The notes under the pieces: generated by a model
What the model was told of the DNA's origin: nothing
What the model saw: only the letters and a program-made list of their open reading frames with translations
The model's database searches: none
DNA from: Rhizomicrobium electricum
GTDB taxonomy: Bacteria; Pseudomonadota; Alphaproteobacteria; Micropepsales; Micropepsaceae
Reading direction: 5' to 3'
Assembly: GCF_011762045.1 (NCBI RefSeq)
Contig: NZ_JAASQS010000008.1
Location: 270,154-334,153 of the forward strand
DNA length: 64,000 nucleotides
Shown: positions 47,407 to 57,900 of the stretch, piece after piece
Layout of the letters: every line of letters begins with the position of its first letter
How positions within the stretch are numbered: the first letter of the stretch is position 1
Position numbers and translations under genes: made by a program

Positions 47407-47485
47407 CTAAAGCGTCTTTAGACCTTAAATGCGACACGGTGGCCGATCCCAGCAAACGGGTCGCATTTAAGGTCCGACGCTTTAG
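47407..47485. repeat. Palindromic repeat, family B copy 2
   Basis: The arms begin CTAAAGCGTC and end in TTAAATGCGAC (47407-47434). Their inverted partner is at 47460-47485, again with a three-base bulge. It shares the CTAAAGC, GACYTTAAATKCG plan of copy 1. Its right edge covers the stop codon of the next minus-strand gene. Confidence 0.85.
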
Positions 47486-49275
47486 CGTCCGGCGGCGGTG
47501 ACGATCGGGGCTACGTTGGTCTGCACCACCTGTTCGATCGCCGCGGCGGCTTGCGGATGCTGGCGGACATAGGGCGCCAGGAAGTCGTCGTTGACGAAGC
47601 GCGCGCCGATATAGGCGAAGGCGAACGCCGCGATATAGGCGAAGAACAGCACCGTGTTCTGGCGGGCGAAGCGGTCCACCACGCGATAGCGCAGGGCATC
47701 GAGCAGGAAGGTGGGCAGCGCCAGCAGCCAGCCGGCATGCACGACGGCGCCCCACAGCGACTCTCCCGTCGTCCGGCGCTGCATCAGGCCCGCATTGGCG
47801 ACCATGAACGCCGAGGCCGTCGACAGATAGATCACCAGGAACGGCATCAGCCACGGCCAAGGGGAAATGTCGAAGCCCAGCGTCGAATGCGCGGCATTGA
47901 CCAGAACGGCGAAGGCCTGCGCCGACAGCGTGTCGTAGAGATTGCCGAACGAGGAGAACGGCGGATACCAGTCCGCTGGCGCCAGCCGGAAGAACTGCAC
48001 GAGCTTGGCGAGCGCAATCGCATTGACGGCAATCGTTAGAGCGACCCACGCCAGAGTAAGAAGGCGGGCGCGCAGGCTGCGCACCAGCGGCGCCGACGAG
48101 ATGTCCCGCCCCGAAGCGGCGCGGGTCAAAAGCTCCGGAACGGCTTTGCCGAAGGTCTGTGCCGAACGGGCGCGTCCGCTTCTGGCCCGCCACGACAGAA
48201 CAACGCCGATCAGGAAAAGAACGATCAGGCCGCCGAATATCACCGGATAGTAAGTGTCGATCAGACTCGGATGTGTGGGCTGCACCGTGACCGCTGCCGG
48301 TGGCGCCGTTTTGACGGGCGTCGGTGCGGGTTTTGTCGCCGTGGCTGGTGGCGCGGATGTAGCAGGAGCAGGCGCAGACGGCGCAGCGGTCGATGGGGCT
48401 GGCGCGGCAGGGGCTGATGGCGCCGACGGGGTTGGGACAGACGGCGCCGGCGTGGCAGGTGCAGTAGCCGGTGGCGCCGCGGGTGGTGTGGTTGCTGGTG
48501 GTGTGGACGTGGGCGCGGTTGGTTCGGGGGCGGCCGTTGGTGACGAGGAATGGCTGACTGCGACAGCCACGGCGCCGGCGCCGCTGACCACCGTGAGAGC
48601 ATCGGGCGGAATCGTCGAACGCGGCTTCTGCGGTACCGCGCCTGCGGGCGGCAGTACCACGGTGGTCGGCTCGTGGGCCGCATCGGCGCCGTTGAAGAAG
48701 GTCAGTTGGATTTCGGCTTCCAGATCCCGCATCACGCTGAGGATCGCCATGGCGCCGGTCTGCTCCGACACCGCGTTGGGATCGAACTGGCCGTCGCGAA
48801 CGTACTTGCCGCGCTCGTAGTTGTTGGTGCCGCTCCACAAATACGGCGTCGGGATGCGTTTGTAGTGATAGCCCCAGCCGTTATAGGCCTCCAGCATGTA
48901 GGCGATCTGCTCGACGCACCAGTTCGAAATGCCGGTCAGGCCGTCGTGACCGAGCGCATCGATCGCCGACTCTTCCCAGGTGAAGGGCGGCTTGCCGGAT
49001 TGCGGCCGTCCGCGCGGAACGTGAACCGTGCGATCGCTGAGCGGATCGCCGTTGTGCAGGTGGGTGTCGAAATCGAGCCCGCTCTCCATCGAATGGATCA
49101 GCCCGATCACGAACCACGGCACGCCGGTTGCGGCAGAGACTTTTTCGTAGCGGTCGCGGTAACGCACAATGCGCTGCGCATCGCGCTGAAAGGCGCGCAC
49201 CCACGAAGGCTGCAACGCCATGTTGCTCCAAAGCGCCGCGTATTCCTCGCGGACGGCGGCAAACACCGGTGCCAT
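47482..49275 (-). CDS. Lysozyme-like protein with disordered linker and C-terminal membrane domain
   Basis: The 597-residue product has three zones. Residues 1-180 look like a lysozyme-fold domain: IGLIHSMESGLDFDTHLHNG has a candidate catalytic Glu64, and YNGWGYHYKRIPTPYLWSGT matches a family of putative peptidoglycan hydrolases. Residues about 215-330 are a Pro/Ala/Thr/Ser linker with no predicted fold. The last part has a single helix (YPVIFGGLIVLFLIGVVLSW) then four more hydrophobic helices, resembling a small membrane domain (WLMPFLVIYLSTASAFMVAN). No signal peptide is visible at ATG 49275, so the topology is uncertain. In-frame GTG and TTG codons lie 15 to 30 bases upstream. Confidence 0.65.
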   Translation of the reverse strand: MAPVFAAVREEYAALWSNMALQPSWVRAFQRDAQRIVRYRDRYEKVSAATGVPWFVIGLIHSMESGLDFDTHLHNGDPLSDRTVHVPRGRPQSGKPPFTWEESAIDALGHDGLTGISNWCVEQIAYMLEAYNGWGYHYKRIPTPYLWSGTNNYERGKYVRDGQFDPNAVSEQTGAMAILSVMRDLEAEIQLTFFNGADAAHEPTTVVLPPAGAVPQKPRSTIPPDALTVVSGAGAVAVAVSHSSSPTAAPEPTAPTSTPPATTPPAAPPATAPATPAPSVPTPSAPSAPAAPAPSTAAPSAPAPATSAPPATATKPAPTPVKTAPPAAVTVQPTHPSLIDTYYPVIFGGLIVLFLIGVVLSWRARSGRARSAQTFGKAVPELLTRAASGRDISSAPLVRSLRARLLTLAWVALTIAVNAIALAKLVQFFRLAPADWYPPFSSFGNLYDTLSAQAFAVLVNAAHSTLGFDISPWPWLMPFLVIYLSTASAFMVANAGLMQRRTTGESLWGAVVHAGWLLALPTFLLDALRYRVVDRFARQNTVLFFAYIAAFAFAYIGARFVNDDFLAPYVRQHPQAAAAIEQVVQTNVAPIVTAAGR

Positions 49276-49717
49276 TGTGACCCCCAACACCTTGTCCGCG
49301 AACTCTAGTTTGAGACGGTCCCAACGAAAAGGCGCGGCGCCGAACGGCGGCGAATTTGTTTGAGTCGAAGCATTTATGAAGCACGCCGCCGGACGATTCC
49401 GCCGCCGTCGCGGTACGGCCGGAGGTTTGACAACGACGCGCACGTCCGGCGTGCCGTTCGGGGATCGTAGCGCCCTGTAGCCATTTGTTTGAACGAGCGA
49501 ATCCCGCGCTGGTTGACGTGTTTGCCGCCGCTGCGCGCGCTGCCGTGGCGATAGCGCTTCTCGTTTGCGACTCAGACAAATCGGCGCCGCGCATGTTTGT
49601 TGCCGGATGGCGATGGTCCGCCAGTTCGCAATTGGTCGAGTGCCGGAAGTGACATACACTCGCGTGCAAGAACTGGGGTTGCGCACGCTGCAGAGCGGCC
49701 GTGCGATGGGGGCGACA
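49276..49717. other. Divergent promoter region
   Basis: About 440 bases between two divergently transcribed envelope genes. Both reading frames extend into it without clear coding character. No strong promoter, palindrome or RNA was identified. A short TTTGTTTGA motif occurs twice (around 49357 and 49483). Confidence 0.4.
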
Positions 49718-52700
49718 ATGGACGAGAAGACGGCGGTTGCGCGCGATGTCGGTCCGCTCACGTATGTTCTGTTCCTGCTGCGCGGTCCGCTCCTCGTCAC
49801 GGCGCTCATGGTCGTCATCCTGCTCGATTTCCTCATTCCGGGATCGATGAAGGAGGCGTTGCGCTATTCGCTGCTGGATCAGGCGCATTGGTACCAGTTC
49901 GCGGTGATCGCGGTGGCGCTTGTGTTGGCGTGCGGCGCCGTGCGCTTCAGCGGCGAGGCGATCATCGAACTGGTGGCGCCCGATCTTCTGCATGGGCCGG
50001 TGCGCCGGATCGCCCATCTGGTGCCGCGGTTGCTCGCCGCGTCGCTCGGCATTGCGGTGGCAGTGCCGCTGGTTCAGATCATTCTCGACGGCGAAATCCT
50101 CAAAAGCAGTCTCGCCGGGCTCGGCAGCCACGAGACGGCGGGCGCCGTGTTCCGGAGCGTGACCGAGAGCGTCGGCGTGCCGGCGAAGACGGCGGCGCAA
50201 GGATTTGCCGCGGCCGTTGCCGGGCTCTATGTCGCCATCGCCCTGTTCGTCGCCGTGATCGCGCCCGGACCGCACACGCCGAAATTCGAGACCCGTGAAC
50301 CGTCGATCGTCACCCGCGTCGGACTGGCGCTGTTCCCGCTTCTTTTGGCGGCGACATTCGCCGTCGCGGTGATGGGAAGTGCGCGACCCGGCATCAGCTA
50401 TCACGCCCTCGAACGCTATTCGACGGCGTTCATCGCGCCGTTTGCGGACGCCAGCCAAGCCAACGAGAAAAACGAGCTGTGGACCTGGGTCTGCGGCAGC
50501 CGCGATCCCGATCCGGGCCAATGCGACGCCGGCCGGATCGCCCGCTACGCGGCGTACATTACCGACAACAGTCCGGGCATGCGCGACAGCGATCTTTATC
50601 CGCGTCACTTCGTGAACTCGGCCTATTCGATCCCGTACGTGCTGGCGATGCTGCTGTCGCTGTTTGCCGCCTGCTATGCCTCGCGGCTCGCGGTGGCGGC
50701 GTTCGTCGATCTGCTGCTGCCGGGGCTCGGCGGCGGCGGGCGCGGTGCGCGCTTTATCCGGCGTTTGCTGCCGCCGCTGGCGTCGGCCGGACTCGGTTTC
50801 GGCGTGGCGGCGCAGTTCTATACCGCCTATTTCCCGCCTTCCGCCGGGGTGGCGCTCGACCACACCGAAATCATCGTGGCCTGGGCCATCATGGCCACCT
50901 ACGGGCTCATCGGCATCGCCGCCAGTTTCGGTAGTTCGAGCCGTTTCGCCGCGACCGGCGCCTGGCAGGACTCGCCGAGTGTCGGCCGCCGCTTCGTCGG
51001 CAGCGCACGCCGTCTCGCCGCGCTCGATCCGTTCTGGCATTGGTATATCCGCGGATTGCTGCTGCTCGGCGGCGTGATCTTCTTCGTGTTCGCCAATCTG
51101 AGCTGGGTTGCCGTACCGCAGTGGATCGGTCCGGTCGGCATCATCCTGTTATGGGGCGCGACCTGTACGGCGGTGCTGTTTTTCCTCAGTTATATCGGGC
51201 ACGCCACGCACATCCCGTTCCTGACCATCATCGCCATCGCATCGCTGGCGTTCGCCGGATTCAACATCAACGAAAACCACGGCATCCGGCTGGTGCAGAA
51301 CACGGCAGTCGCTCAGACCACGACGGCGCGAATGGATTTCGCCGGCATCGTCGACAAAGGACAGACCCTCGAACTGGTGAAGTGGGTCGCCTCGCGCAAC
51401 GATCTCGACCGCTATACCCAGGCCGACAAGCCTTATCCGGTATTCCTGGTCGCCACCGAAGGCGGCGGCGCCCGCGCCGCCTATTTCACCGCCACGGTTC
51501 TGGCGGCCTTGCAGGAACGCTGTCCGGCATTCGCCCAGCACACCATCGCCATCAGCGGCGTGTCGGGCGGCAGCCTGGGCGCCAGCGTGTTCGCCGCGCT
51601 CGCCTCCGGCGGAACCAGCCGCGATGCCGATCCGCAATGCCGGCTGGCGCAAGCCGATGTGGCCGGGATGGACCAGAGCAAGCGCAAACTCGTGCTCAAG
51701 GCGCGCGAGACCTTGTCGGCCGATCTGCTGTCGCCGCTGCTCGGCGCCATGCTGTTTCCCGACACGCTGCAGCGCATGCTTCCGTTCCCGATCCCCGAGT
51801 TCGACCGCGCCCGCGCCCTCGAATACGCGGTGGAAAAATCGTGGAAGGACGCGGCCGTCCATTGGGGCGGCGACAACGCGCCGGATCGCGACGCCTTCGC
51901 TCACGCCGCCGAAGACCTTTACACGCCGCACAATGCGGTGCCGAACCTGATCCTCAATTCGACCGAGGCCGGCAGCGGTGCCAACGTCCCGCTGTTGACG
52001 GCGAGTCTTGCCGACCCGCAACTGCTCGGCCGGGCGCAGATCGACGACGGCAACATCAATTGCGGCAAGGACTGGCGGATGAGCCGCGGCGCCTGCGTGC
52101 TGCTGTCGCCGTCGCCGCCTTCGATCAAGTCCGGCAAAGACAGTTTCGCGCCGATCCCGCTGAGTTCCGCGGCGATCGTCAGTGCGCGCTTCCCCTTCCT
52201 GACGCCGGCCGCCACATTCAGCGATCCCAACACCGGCGAGCCGCTGTTGAGCTACGACGGCCATTTCGTCGACGGCGGTTATTTCGAAAACTCCGGCACC
52301 TTCATGCTGTCGCGGCTGCTGCACAATCTGGTCAGCGAGCAGATGTGTCTGAAGGATGCAGCCTGTCCGCTCGACACTGCCGGCATCGCCGACAAGGGCC
52401 GGCTGGAAAAAGCCGTCAAGGCCGCCCGGAGCGCGGTCTTCGTCGTCATCATCATCCAGTCGGAGCCGTGTACCCGGCGCGTGCAGGGTCTGGCGTGCGA
52501 GGAAGCGCAAATCCGTGCGTCGGGCGCCTGGAGCGAGATCCTGTCGCCGGTCAAGGCGCTGTTGTCGACCCGCGATGCGCGCGCCAACTACACCTCGGAG
52601 GCGCTGCGCACCACCACGGCTTTGATCGAGGAGTTGAACGCCGGCAACGGCAGCGGCGACGATGTGAGCTGCAGCGGCATCGTCTGTGCGGTGACGCTGC

Positions 52701-52939
52701 GCTTCTTCAACAAGACCAACACCGATGTGCCGCTCACCTGGGTGCTTTCGGATGCGTCGCGCCGCTATATCGACGAGGCGGTGGACGGCATGGAAAGCGC
52801 CGACGTCACCACCATTCCCGCCGCCAGCTACACCCATGCGCTCGATCCGGTGGACGAGAACCGGGTGCTGGGATCGTACCGGCGTGTGCTGTGCCTGCTC
52901 GCCGCCGAGGGAAAGCCGTGTCAGCCGCGGCCGTGGTAG
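49718..52939 (+). CDS. Multi-pass membrane protein with C-terminal patatin-like phospholipase domain
   Basis: The 1073-residue product has an N-terminal half with about ten hydrophobic helices (VLFLLRGPLLVTALMVVILL; later FWHWYIRGLLLLGGVIFFVF and FLTIIAIASLAFAGFNIN). The C-terminal patatin domain starts with an oxyanion loop (TEGGGARAAYFTATVLAAL, about residue 580), has the nucleophile elbow GVSGGSLG near residue 616, and the catalytic Asp in DGGYFENSG near residue 852. Ser-Asp dyad enzymes of this type cleave phospholipid acyl chains. ATG 49718 has GGGGGCGACA upstream; earlier ATGs exist but add Arg-rich sequence. Its substrate and membrane role are unknown. Orientation divergent from the lysozyme-like gene suggests possible co-regulation. 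Confidence 0.8.
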   Translation: MDEKTAVARDVGPLTYVLFLLRGPLLVTALMVVILLDFLIPGSMKEALRYSLLDQAHWYQFAVIAVALVLACGAVRFSGEAIIELVAPDLLHGPVRRIAHLVPRLLAASLGIAVAVPLVQIILDGEILKSSLAGLGSHETAGAVFRSVTESVGVPAKTAAQGFAAAVAGLYVAIALFVAVIAPGPHTPKFETREPSIVTRVGLALFPLLLAATFAVAVMGSARPGISYHALERYSTAFIAPFADASQANEKNELWTWVCGSRDPDPGQCDAGRIARYAAYITDNSPGMRDSDLYPRHFVNSAYSIPYVLAMLLSLFAACYASRLAVAAFVDLLLPGLGGGGRGARFIRRLLPPLASAGLGFGVAAQFYTAYFPPSAGVALDHTEIIVAWAIMATYGLIGIAASFGSSSRFAATGAWQDSPSVGRRFVGSARRLAALDPFWHWYIRGLLLLGGVIFFVFANLSWVAVPQWIGPVGIILLWGATCTAVLFFLSYIGHATHIPFLTIIAIASLAFAGFNINENHGIRLVQNTAVAQTTTARMDFAGIVDKGQTLELVKWVASRNDLDRYTQADKPYPVFLVATEGGGARAAYFTATVLAALQERCPAFAQHTIAISGVSGGSLGASVFAALASGGTSRDADPQCRLAQADVAGMDQSKRKLVLKARETLSADLLSPLLGAMLFPDTLQRMLPFPIPEFDRARALEYAVEKSWKDAAVHWGGDNAPDRDAFAHAAEDLYTPHNAVPNLILNSTEAGSGANVPLLTASLADPQLLGRAQIDDGNINCGKDWRMSRGACVLLSPSPPSIKSGKDSFAPIPLSSAAIVSARFPFLTPAATFSDPNTGEPLLSYDGHFVDGGYFENSGTFMLSRLLHNLVSEQMCLKDAACPLDTAGIADKGRLEKAVKAARSAVFVVIIIQSEPCTRRVQGLACEEAQIRASGAWSEILSPVKALLSTRDARANYTSEALRTTTALIEELNAGNGSGDDVSCSGIVCAVTLRFFNKTNTDVPLTWVLSDASRRYIDEAVDGMESADVTTIPAASYTHALDPVDENRVLGSYRRVLCLLAAEGKPCQPRPW

Positions 52940-52946
52940 CGCCGGT

Positions 52947-53267
52947 TCAGAACGAGGCTTTGTAGGTGCCGGGCGAACACAGCGGCTGATTGGTCTTGAT
53001 CAGGCGGCGGCCGTCGTCGAACAGAATCTGGATGTCGAAATGCTGCGGGCATTTGCCGGCGGCTTGCGGCATCGCCACCCGTTCGTTGAAACCGAGCGGT
53101 CCGCGTTGCGCCAGCGGCGTCCACGGCGACAGCGGTCGCTTTCCCGACGGGCGAACCTGCACCGCGATCATTGCCGAGCGCGTTCCGTTGACGATCCAGA
53201 ACTGGTCGTCGGCAGCCCCCGCCGCGACCGCCATTCCGACAAGCATCACGACGCCCAATTTCATCAT
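52947..53267 (-). CDS. Small secreted protein of unknown function
   Basis: The 106-residue product has a Sec signal peptide (LGVVMLVGMAVAAGAADD) and a mature part with two Cys residues (GKCPQHFDIQILF and PLCSPGTYKASF), probably disulfide-linked in the periplasm. No family is recognised. The sequence QFWIVNGTRSAMIAVQVRPS suggests a small beta-rich fold. It converges with the patatin-like gene at its 3' end with only seven bases between the stops. ATG 53264 is an equally good start. Confidence 0.6.
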   Translation of the reverse strand: MMKLGVVMLVGMAVAAGAADDQFWIVNGTRSAMIAVQVRPSGKRPLSPWTPLAQRGPLGFNERVAMPQAAGKCPQHFDIQILFDDGRRLIKTNQPLCSPGTYKASF

Positions 53268-53734
53268 GCCCGGCCCCCATCGCCTCTTCGGTCGCAGAGC
53301 CTACATCCGTTCGGCGCGATTTTGAATGCACCCGTCTGCAGGTGAGGCCGGACGCGCATGATTTGTCGGCGAAGCAAAGGTTTACGCGCGAGTTCGGCGG
53401 CATCCTGCCGGATGATGTGGCGCTGTGCACCCGCTGGCGCGAACCGGCGAGCCATCGCCGCCAACGAATTTCGACGCCCGGCATCTTGAAGGTCGGAGGG
53501 CGTGCTCTCCGGTCTCGGGTGAGGAGCGTTTTGCATCGGCCGCGTGGCGAAAATCGACCCGGCAACGGTTCTCATGGAGGTTGTTCGCCTTCAAGGTTAA
53601 GTCGCGCCGGTTGTTGGCAGTTGCCGCGGTGCCTGCTTCCACCTATACGAACCACCCCTCCGGCCGGAAATCTTTTGCGAAGGGGCCTCGCATTTTTTCC
53701 GCCGCTGCACACGCCCTTTCATCCGAAATTCAGC
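53268..53734. other. Intergenic interval upstream of the regulator
   Basis: About 467 bases without a supported gene. The reading frame of the downstream regulator is open through most of it, but the sequence is Arg/Pro/Ser-rich and has no family likeness, so the regulator start is placed at 53735. It must hold the promoters of the two divergent genes. Confidence 0.4.
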
Positions 53735-54667
53735 ATGCCAGACCGTTCCAGTACATCCCTGGGTGCGCGTCGCATTCTTATACGCTGCGCCAATTCATTT
53801 TTATGCCGGTCGTTCAAGGCAATTTGTGCATTGCAACTGGGCGACAGGAGAGCCACGATTTCCTTGCTGGTGCTGGCCCACAGGTTCGCCAGTTTGCCGG
53901 CGGGCGGGACGGCGAGAAAACATTGGTCGCCGAAAGTCAGCGTACACGCGCTGTCCAATTCGCTCGTCATTCCCTACGAAACGATGCGTCGCTCGGTTAA
54001 CGTGCTCATCAAAGAGGGTTTGTGTGAGCGCGATGGCCGAGACAGCATTGTGCTTTGCGCCAATCAAAAATCGCAAACCGCCGTGGCACGCCTGCGCGAA
54101 ACAATGACCGAGCAGTTGCTGACGATGCTGCGGGACTTGCAGGCGGTCGGATTCGATTTTCAAGCTGCGAGAGAGGCGGGGCGATTGCCCGAGGCTACCG
54201 ACTCTGCCGAGCAGCTCCCGCCGCGTGTCGATCTCGCCGACGCTTCCGGCGTGCTGTTCCTGCGGCTGCTCGAGGTTGGCGGTCCGCTGCATCGGCACGA
54301 TTATCTGCGCACGATCGTCCTGGCGGCGATCGTGTCGAGCAATATGGCCCATGCCGCGCGCGACAAAGCCGTGATGTGGCAGTTTGGGGCGATCGCAGAC
54401 CCGCCGCCCGATGCATTGCGCAAAGCCGTCAGTGTACGTTCTATCTCCGAGATGCTCGGCATATCGGTCGAGACCACAAGGCGCACGGTGTGCCAATTGA
54501 TCGACGACGACGAGTGCATACGGGTGGGCGGACAAGGTGTGATGGTTCCGGCGGAGGTGCTGGCGCGCAAAGAGATGCTGCAGGTTGCGACGGGCGTTGC
54601 GCTGCGGGTCGAACAGGCACTCGCGGATTTGGCCTATCGCCAGTTCGATTTCGCATCTCTCGCGTAA
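53735..54667 (+). CDS. Transcriptional regulator with two winged-helix regions
   Basis: The 310-residue product contains two helix-turn-helix-like regions. The first is at residues about 60-100 (LVIPYETMRRSVNVLIKEGLCERDG). The second is near residues 230-275 (SVRSISEMLGISVETTRRTVCQLIDDDECIRVGGQGVMVP). Both read Y/VETxRRxVxxLIxxxxCxR and end in a wing-like turn, so the protein looks like an internal duplication of a MarR/Crp-type DNA-binding unit. The middle is helical and has no recognised ligand domain. Base composition is slightly lower in GC than its neighbours. It lies upstream of the large autotransporter gene and may control it; that is inference. Start 53735 begins where the protein-like sequence begins. 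Confidence 0.65.
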   Translation: MPDRSSTSLGARRILIRCANSFLCRSFKAICALQLGDRRATISLLVLAHRFASLPAGGTARKHWSPKVSVHALSNSLVIPYETMRRSVNVLIKEGLCERDGRDSIVLCANQKSQTAVARLRETMTEQLLTMLRDLQAVGFDFQAAREAGRLPEATDSAEQLPPRVDLADASGVLFLRLLEVGGPLHRHDYLRTIVLAAIVSSNMAHAARDKAVMWQFGAIADPPPDALRKAVSVRSISEMLGISVETTRRTVCQLIDDDECIRVGGQGVMVPAEVLARKEMLQVATGVALRVEQALADLAYRQFDFASLA

Positions 54668-54994
54668 AGACGAACGCCGAATGCCTCGCATTTGTAGCAA
54701 TATCGATAAGAATTATTCCAATGTGATTAACCCATAATGGGTAGCGCGGCTCTTTTCTTTTTTTGAACCGAAGGGCATTTGCGCGACGTGGGAAATCACT
54801 CGGACGAAATTCGTATTTCGTCGAGCGTGGGGATCTCCATCACATGACGCAAACGACGGCTCGCATGCGCGGGCCGCGGGAGCCTTTTGCTGTCGTTTTT
54901 GAGAGCGTGTGCCGCGGAGCGGCAGGCACGGCGAGCCGTGTCGCGCCTCCGGTCCATCCGCAGGACACTGCCATCAACCATTGGGGAAGAAGCA
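54668..54994 (+). promoter_or_regulatory. Upstream region of the autotransporter with a palindrome
   Basis: About 327 bases between the regulator and the autotransporter. ACCCAT-A-ATGGGT (54730-54742) is a six-base inverted repeat in an AT-rich patch (54700-54770), suitable for a regulator. No clear -35/-10 pair was identified. The autotransporter ribosome site GGGGAAGAAG ends just before its ATG. Confidence 0.4.
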
Positions 54995-57900
54995 ATGCTG
55001 AAGAATTCTGCTGGTAACGGGTTTGTCGCAGGCAAGTCACAACACGGCCGCGGTAAGCAATCGCTTCTTCTGTCCGCGTGCTTTCTCGCTGCGATAATGC
55101 TGCCGGCCGCCGCCCAGACGGTGGTCACGAGCACTACGTCGCTGACCGGGTTGCTCAATGGCCATAGCGGCAGCGGTTATGACGTGCTGGGCGGCACCTT
55201 GGTGGTGTCCAACGCCACGATGACGAATTTCACCACTCGCGGCGGCGCCGGCAGCGGCGGCGGTGCAGGCTTCGGCGGCGCCATTTTCGTCGGCGCCAGC
55301 GGCACAGCGGTCTTGAGCAATGTGACCTTCTCCGGCAACACCGCCATTGGCGGCGCCTCGATTTCGGGACTGGTGGCAGGCGGCACGCTCAATGGTCTGT
55401 CCGGCGCATCCAGCAACGGCGCGAACGGCGCGGCCGGGCGCACCTATGAAGACAACGAGATTCTGTTCGGCGACGGCAGCGGCAACGGCTTCGGTGGCGG
55501 CGTCGGCGGGAATGGCTCCGCAGCCCTGAATGGCTTCGGCGGCACGGGCGGGGTTGGCGGTACCGGCGGCAATGGCTGGAGCTACAATCCGATGGCGATC
55601 GCGGATGTTGCGCTGAACACCGCGGATGTCGCCGTCAAGACGGGTACGCTGGCCGCGCTGGTCGCGGCAGCTGCGGCCGACGCCGCCAATCCGCTGACCG
55701 AGAACGTTGCCGGCGGCGCAGCCGGCGAAGTCGCGGCGGCAACGATCGATCTGGCGCAATCCACAGCCAATCTCGCCATCGCTTCCGCCAATCTCGCATC
55801 CTGGAATAACGCGCTGGCCAATGGGCGCATCGGCTTCGGCGGCGACGGCGGCAATGGCGGTATCGGCGGCACCGGCAGCTTCGGCTTCGGTGGCGGCATC
55901 GGCGGTGCGGGCGGCGTTGCCGGCGTCGGCGGTTCGTCCGCTTCGCATGGCGGTACGGGCGGCAACGGCGGGGCCGGCGGCCTCGGCGGCTTCGGTGCGG
56001 GTGGCGGCGCGGGTGGCCTCGGCGGCACGTCGAGCACCTATTTCGCTGGCGACGATGGTGTCGGCGGAGCAGGCGGCTTCGGCGGCGGCAGCGGCGCGAC
56101 CGGCGGTTCGGTGGGCGGCAATGGCGGCGCCGGCTTCGGCGGCTCGATCTTCGTCCAGCAAGGCGGCACGCTGCTCATCACGGGCAATGCCGCGTTCAGC
56201 CGCGGCAATGTCGCCGGCGGCCTGAGCGGAACGGGTGGCACGGCTGGCGCCGCGGCCGGCACGGATCTGTTCATGCAGGCCGGTTCCAGCGTGACGCTCG
56301 ATCCCGGCACGGGCAGGGTCCAGGTCTTCAACGGCACCATCGCCGACGACAGCATTGCGTCGATCGCCAACAGTCCGCTCAAGTTCGGCCAGGGCGCCGA
56401 CATCAATATCAACAGCGGTCTTGTCGTCTTCAACGGCGCCAACACCTACAGCGGCAAAACCATCCTCAACGGCGGCGTGCTGCAGGCGCAGGACGGCGTC
56501 GGCCTTTTCACCAACAGCAATCTCGATTTCAACGGCGGCACGTTCCTCACGACCGGGACCTTCGATCGCTTCGTCGGGACCGAAAGCAACCGCGTGCAGT
56601 GGACGGGTTCGGGCGGCTTCGCGGCGGGCCCCGGCGGGCTCACCGTCGCGCTCAACGGCGGCGGCGCGGTGGTCTGGAATCAGGACAGCTTCGTGCCGAC
56701 GAACAGCGCGCTGATCTTCGGCTCGACGCTGGCGACCGGCACGGTCACCTGGACCAACGACATCGATCTGAACGGCGGCGATCGGACTATTCTGGTCAAG
56801 GCCAATGCCGATAATTCCGACGGCGCCATCATCACCGGCGTGATCTCGAATGGCGGCCTCACCATCGGCGGCAACGGCTATTATGGTATCCTGACGCTCA
56901 CGGCTGCCAACACCTATGCCGGCACGACAACGCTGCAATTCGGCGGGACGCTGGCGCTGAGCGGGGCCGGCAGCATCGCCAATTCCTCGCACGTCATCAA
57001 TGACGGCACTATCAGTATTTCGGCCACGACGTCCGGCACGTCGTTCGTTTCGCTGGCGGGCTCCGGAACGGTCGCGCTGGGCGCCAAGACCCTGACGATC
57101 ACCAATGGCAGCGACGAATTCGCCGGCAACATCGGGGGCCCAGGCGGGTTGACGGTTTCCGGCGGCGTGCAAGGGCTCTCCGGCATCAACTTCTATACCG
57201 GCGCGACCTCGATCAGCTCCGGCGCGCAGCTGGCGCTTTCCGGCACCGGCAGCATCGCGACGTCGTCGGGCGTCGACGACAACGGCATCTTCGATATTTC
57301 GGCGACGGCGTCTGGCGCCGCGATTCAAACTCTATCCGGCAACGGCACGGTCACACTCGGCAGCCAATACCTCTATCTCGCCAACGCCAGTACGACTTTT
57401 GCCGGTGTCATCGGCGGGAGCGGCGGGCTCGTGATCACCGGCGGCAGCGAAACGCTGACCGGTACCAACACCTACACGGGCGAGACCTATATCAACGGCG
57501 GCGCATCCCAGAAGCTGGTCCTGTCCGGCACGGGCAGCATCGCGCAGTCGGCAGGCGTGGTGGCCAATGGCGTGTTCGATATCGCGCTGACCTCCGCGGG
57601 AGCGTCCATAACCACGCTGACCGGCAACGGTTCGGTGACGTTGGGCGCGCAGACGCTCACGTTGACCAACGCCAGCCAGACGTTTGCGGGTGTCATTTCC
57701 GGCACCGGCGGCTTTACGGTGGCGGCCGGCGATGAGAGCTTGGCCGGGACCAACACCTTTACCGGCAACACCACGATCCGTTCGGGCGCCAACCTTTACC
57801 TGGTCGGTGGCGGCAGCATCGCTGCATCGCAGAACGTCATCGCCGACGGCACCCTCGACATCGCGAGTGCCGCCAATGGCGCTTCCATCGTCACCCTGTC

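Noticed and set aside
53342..53734. N-terminal extension of the two-winged-helix regulator
   Set aside because: The added residues are Arg/Pro/Ser-rich and unlike a folded domain; ATG 53735 fits the start of protein-like sequence.
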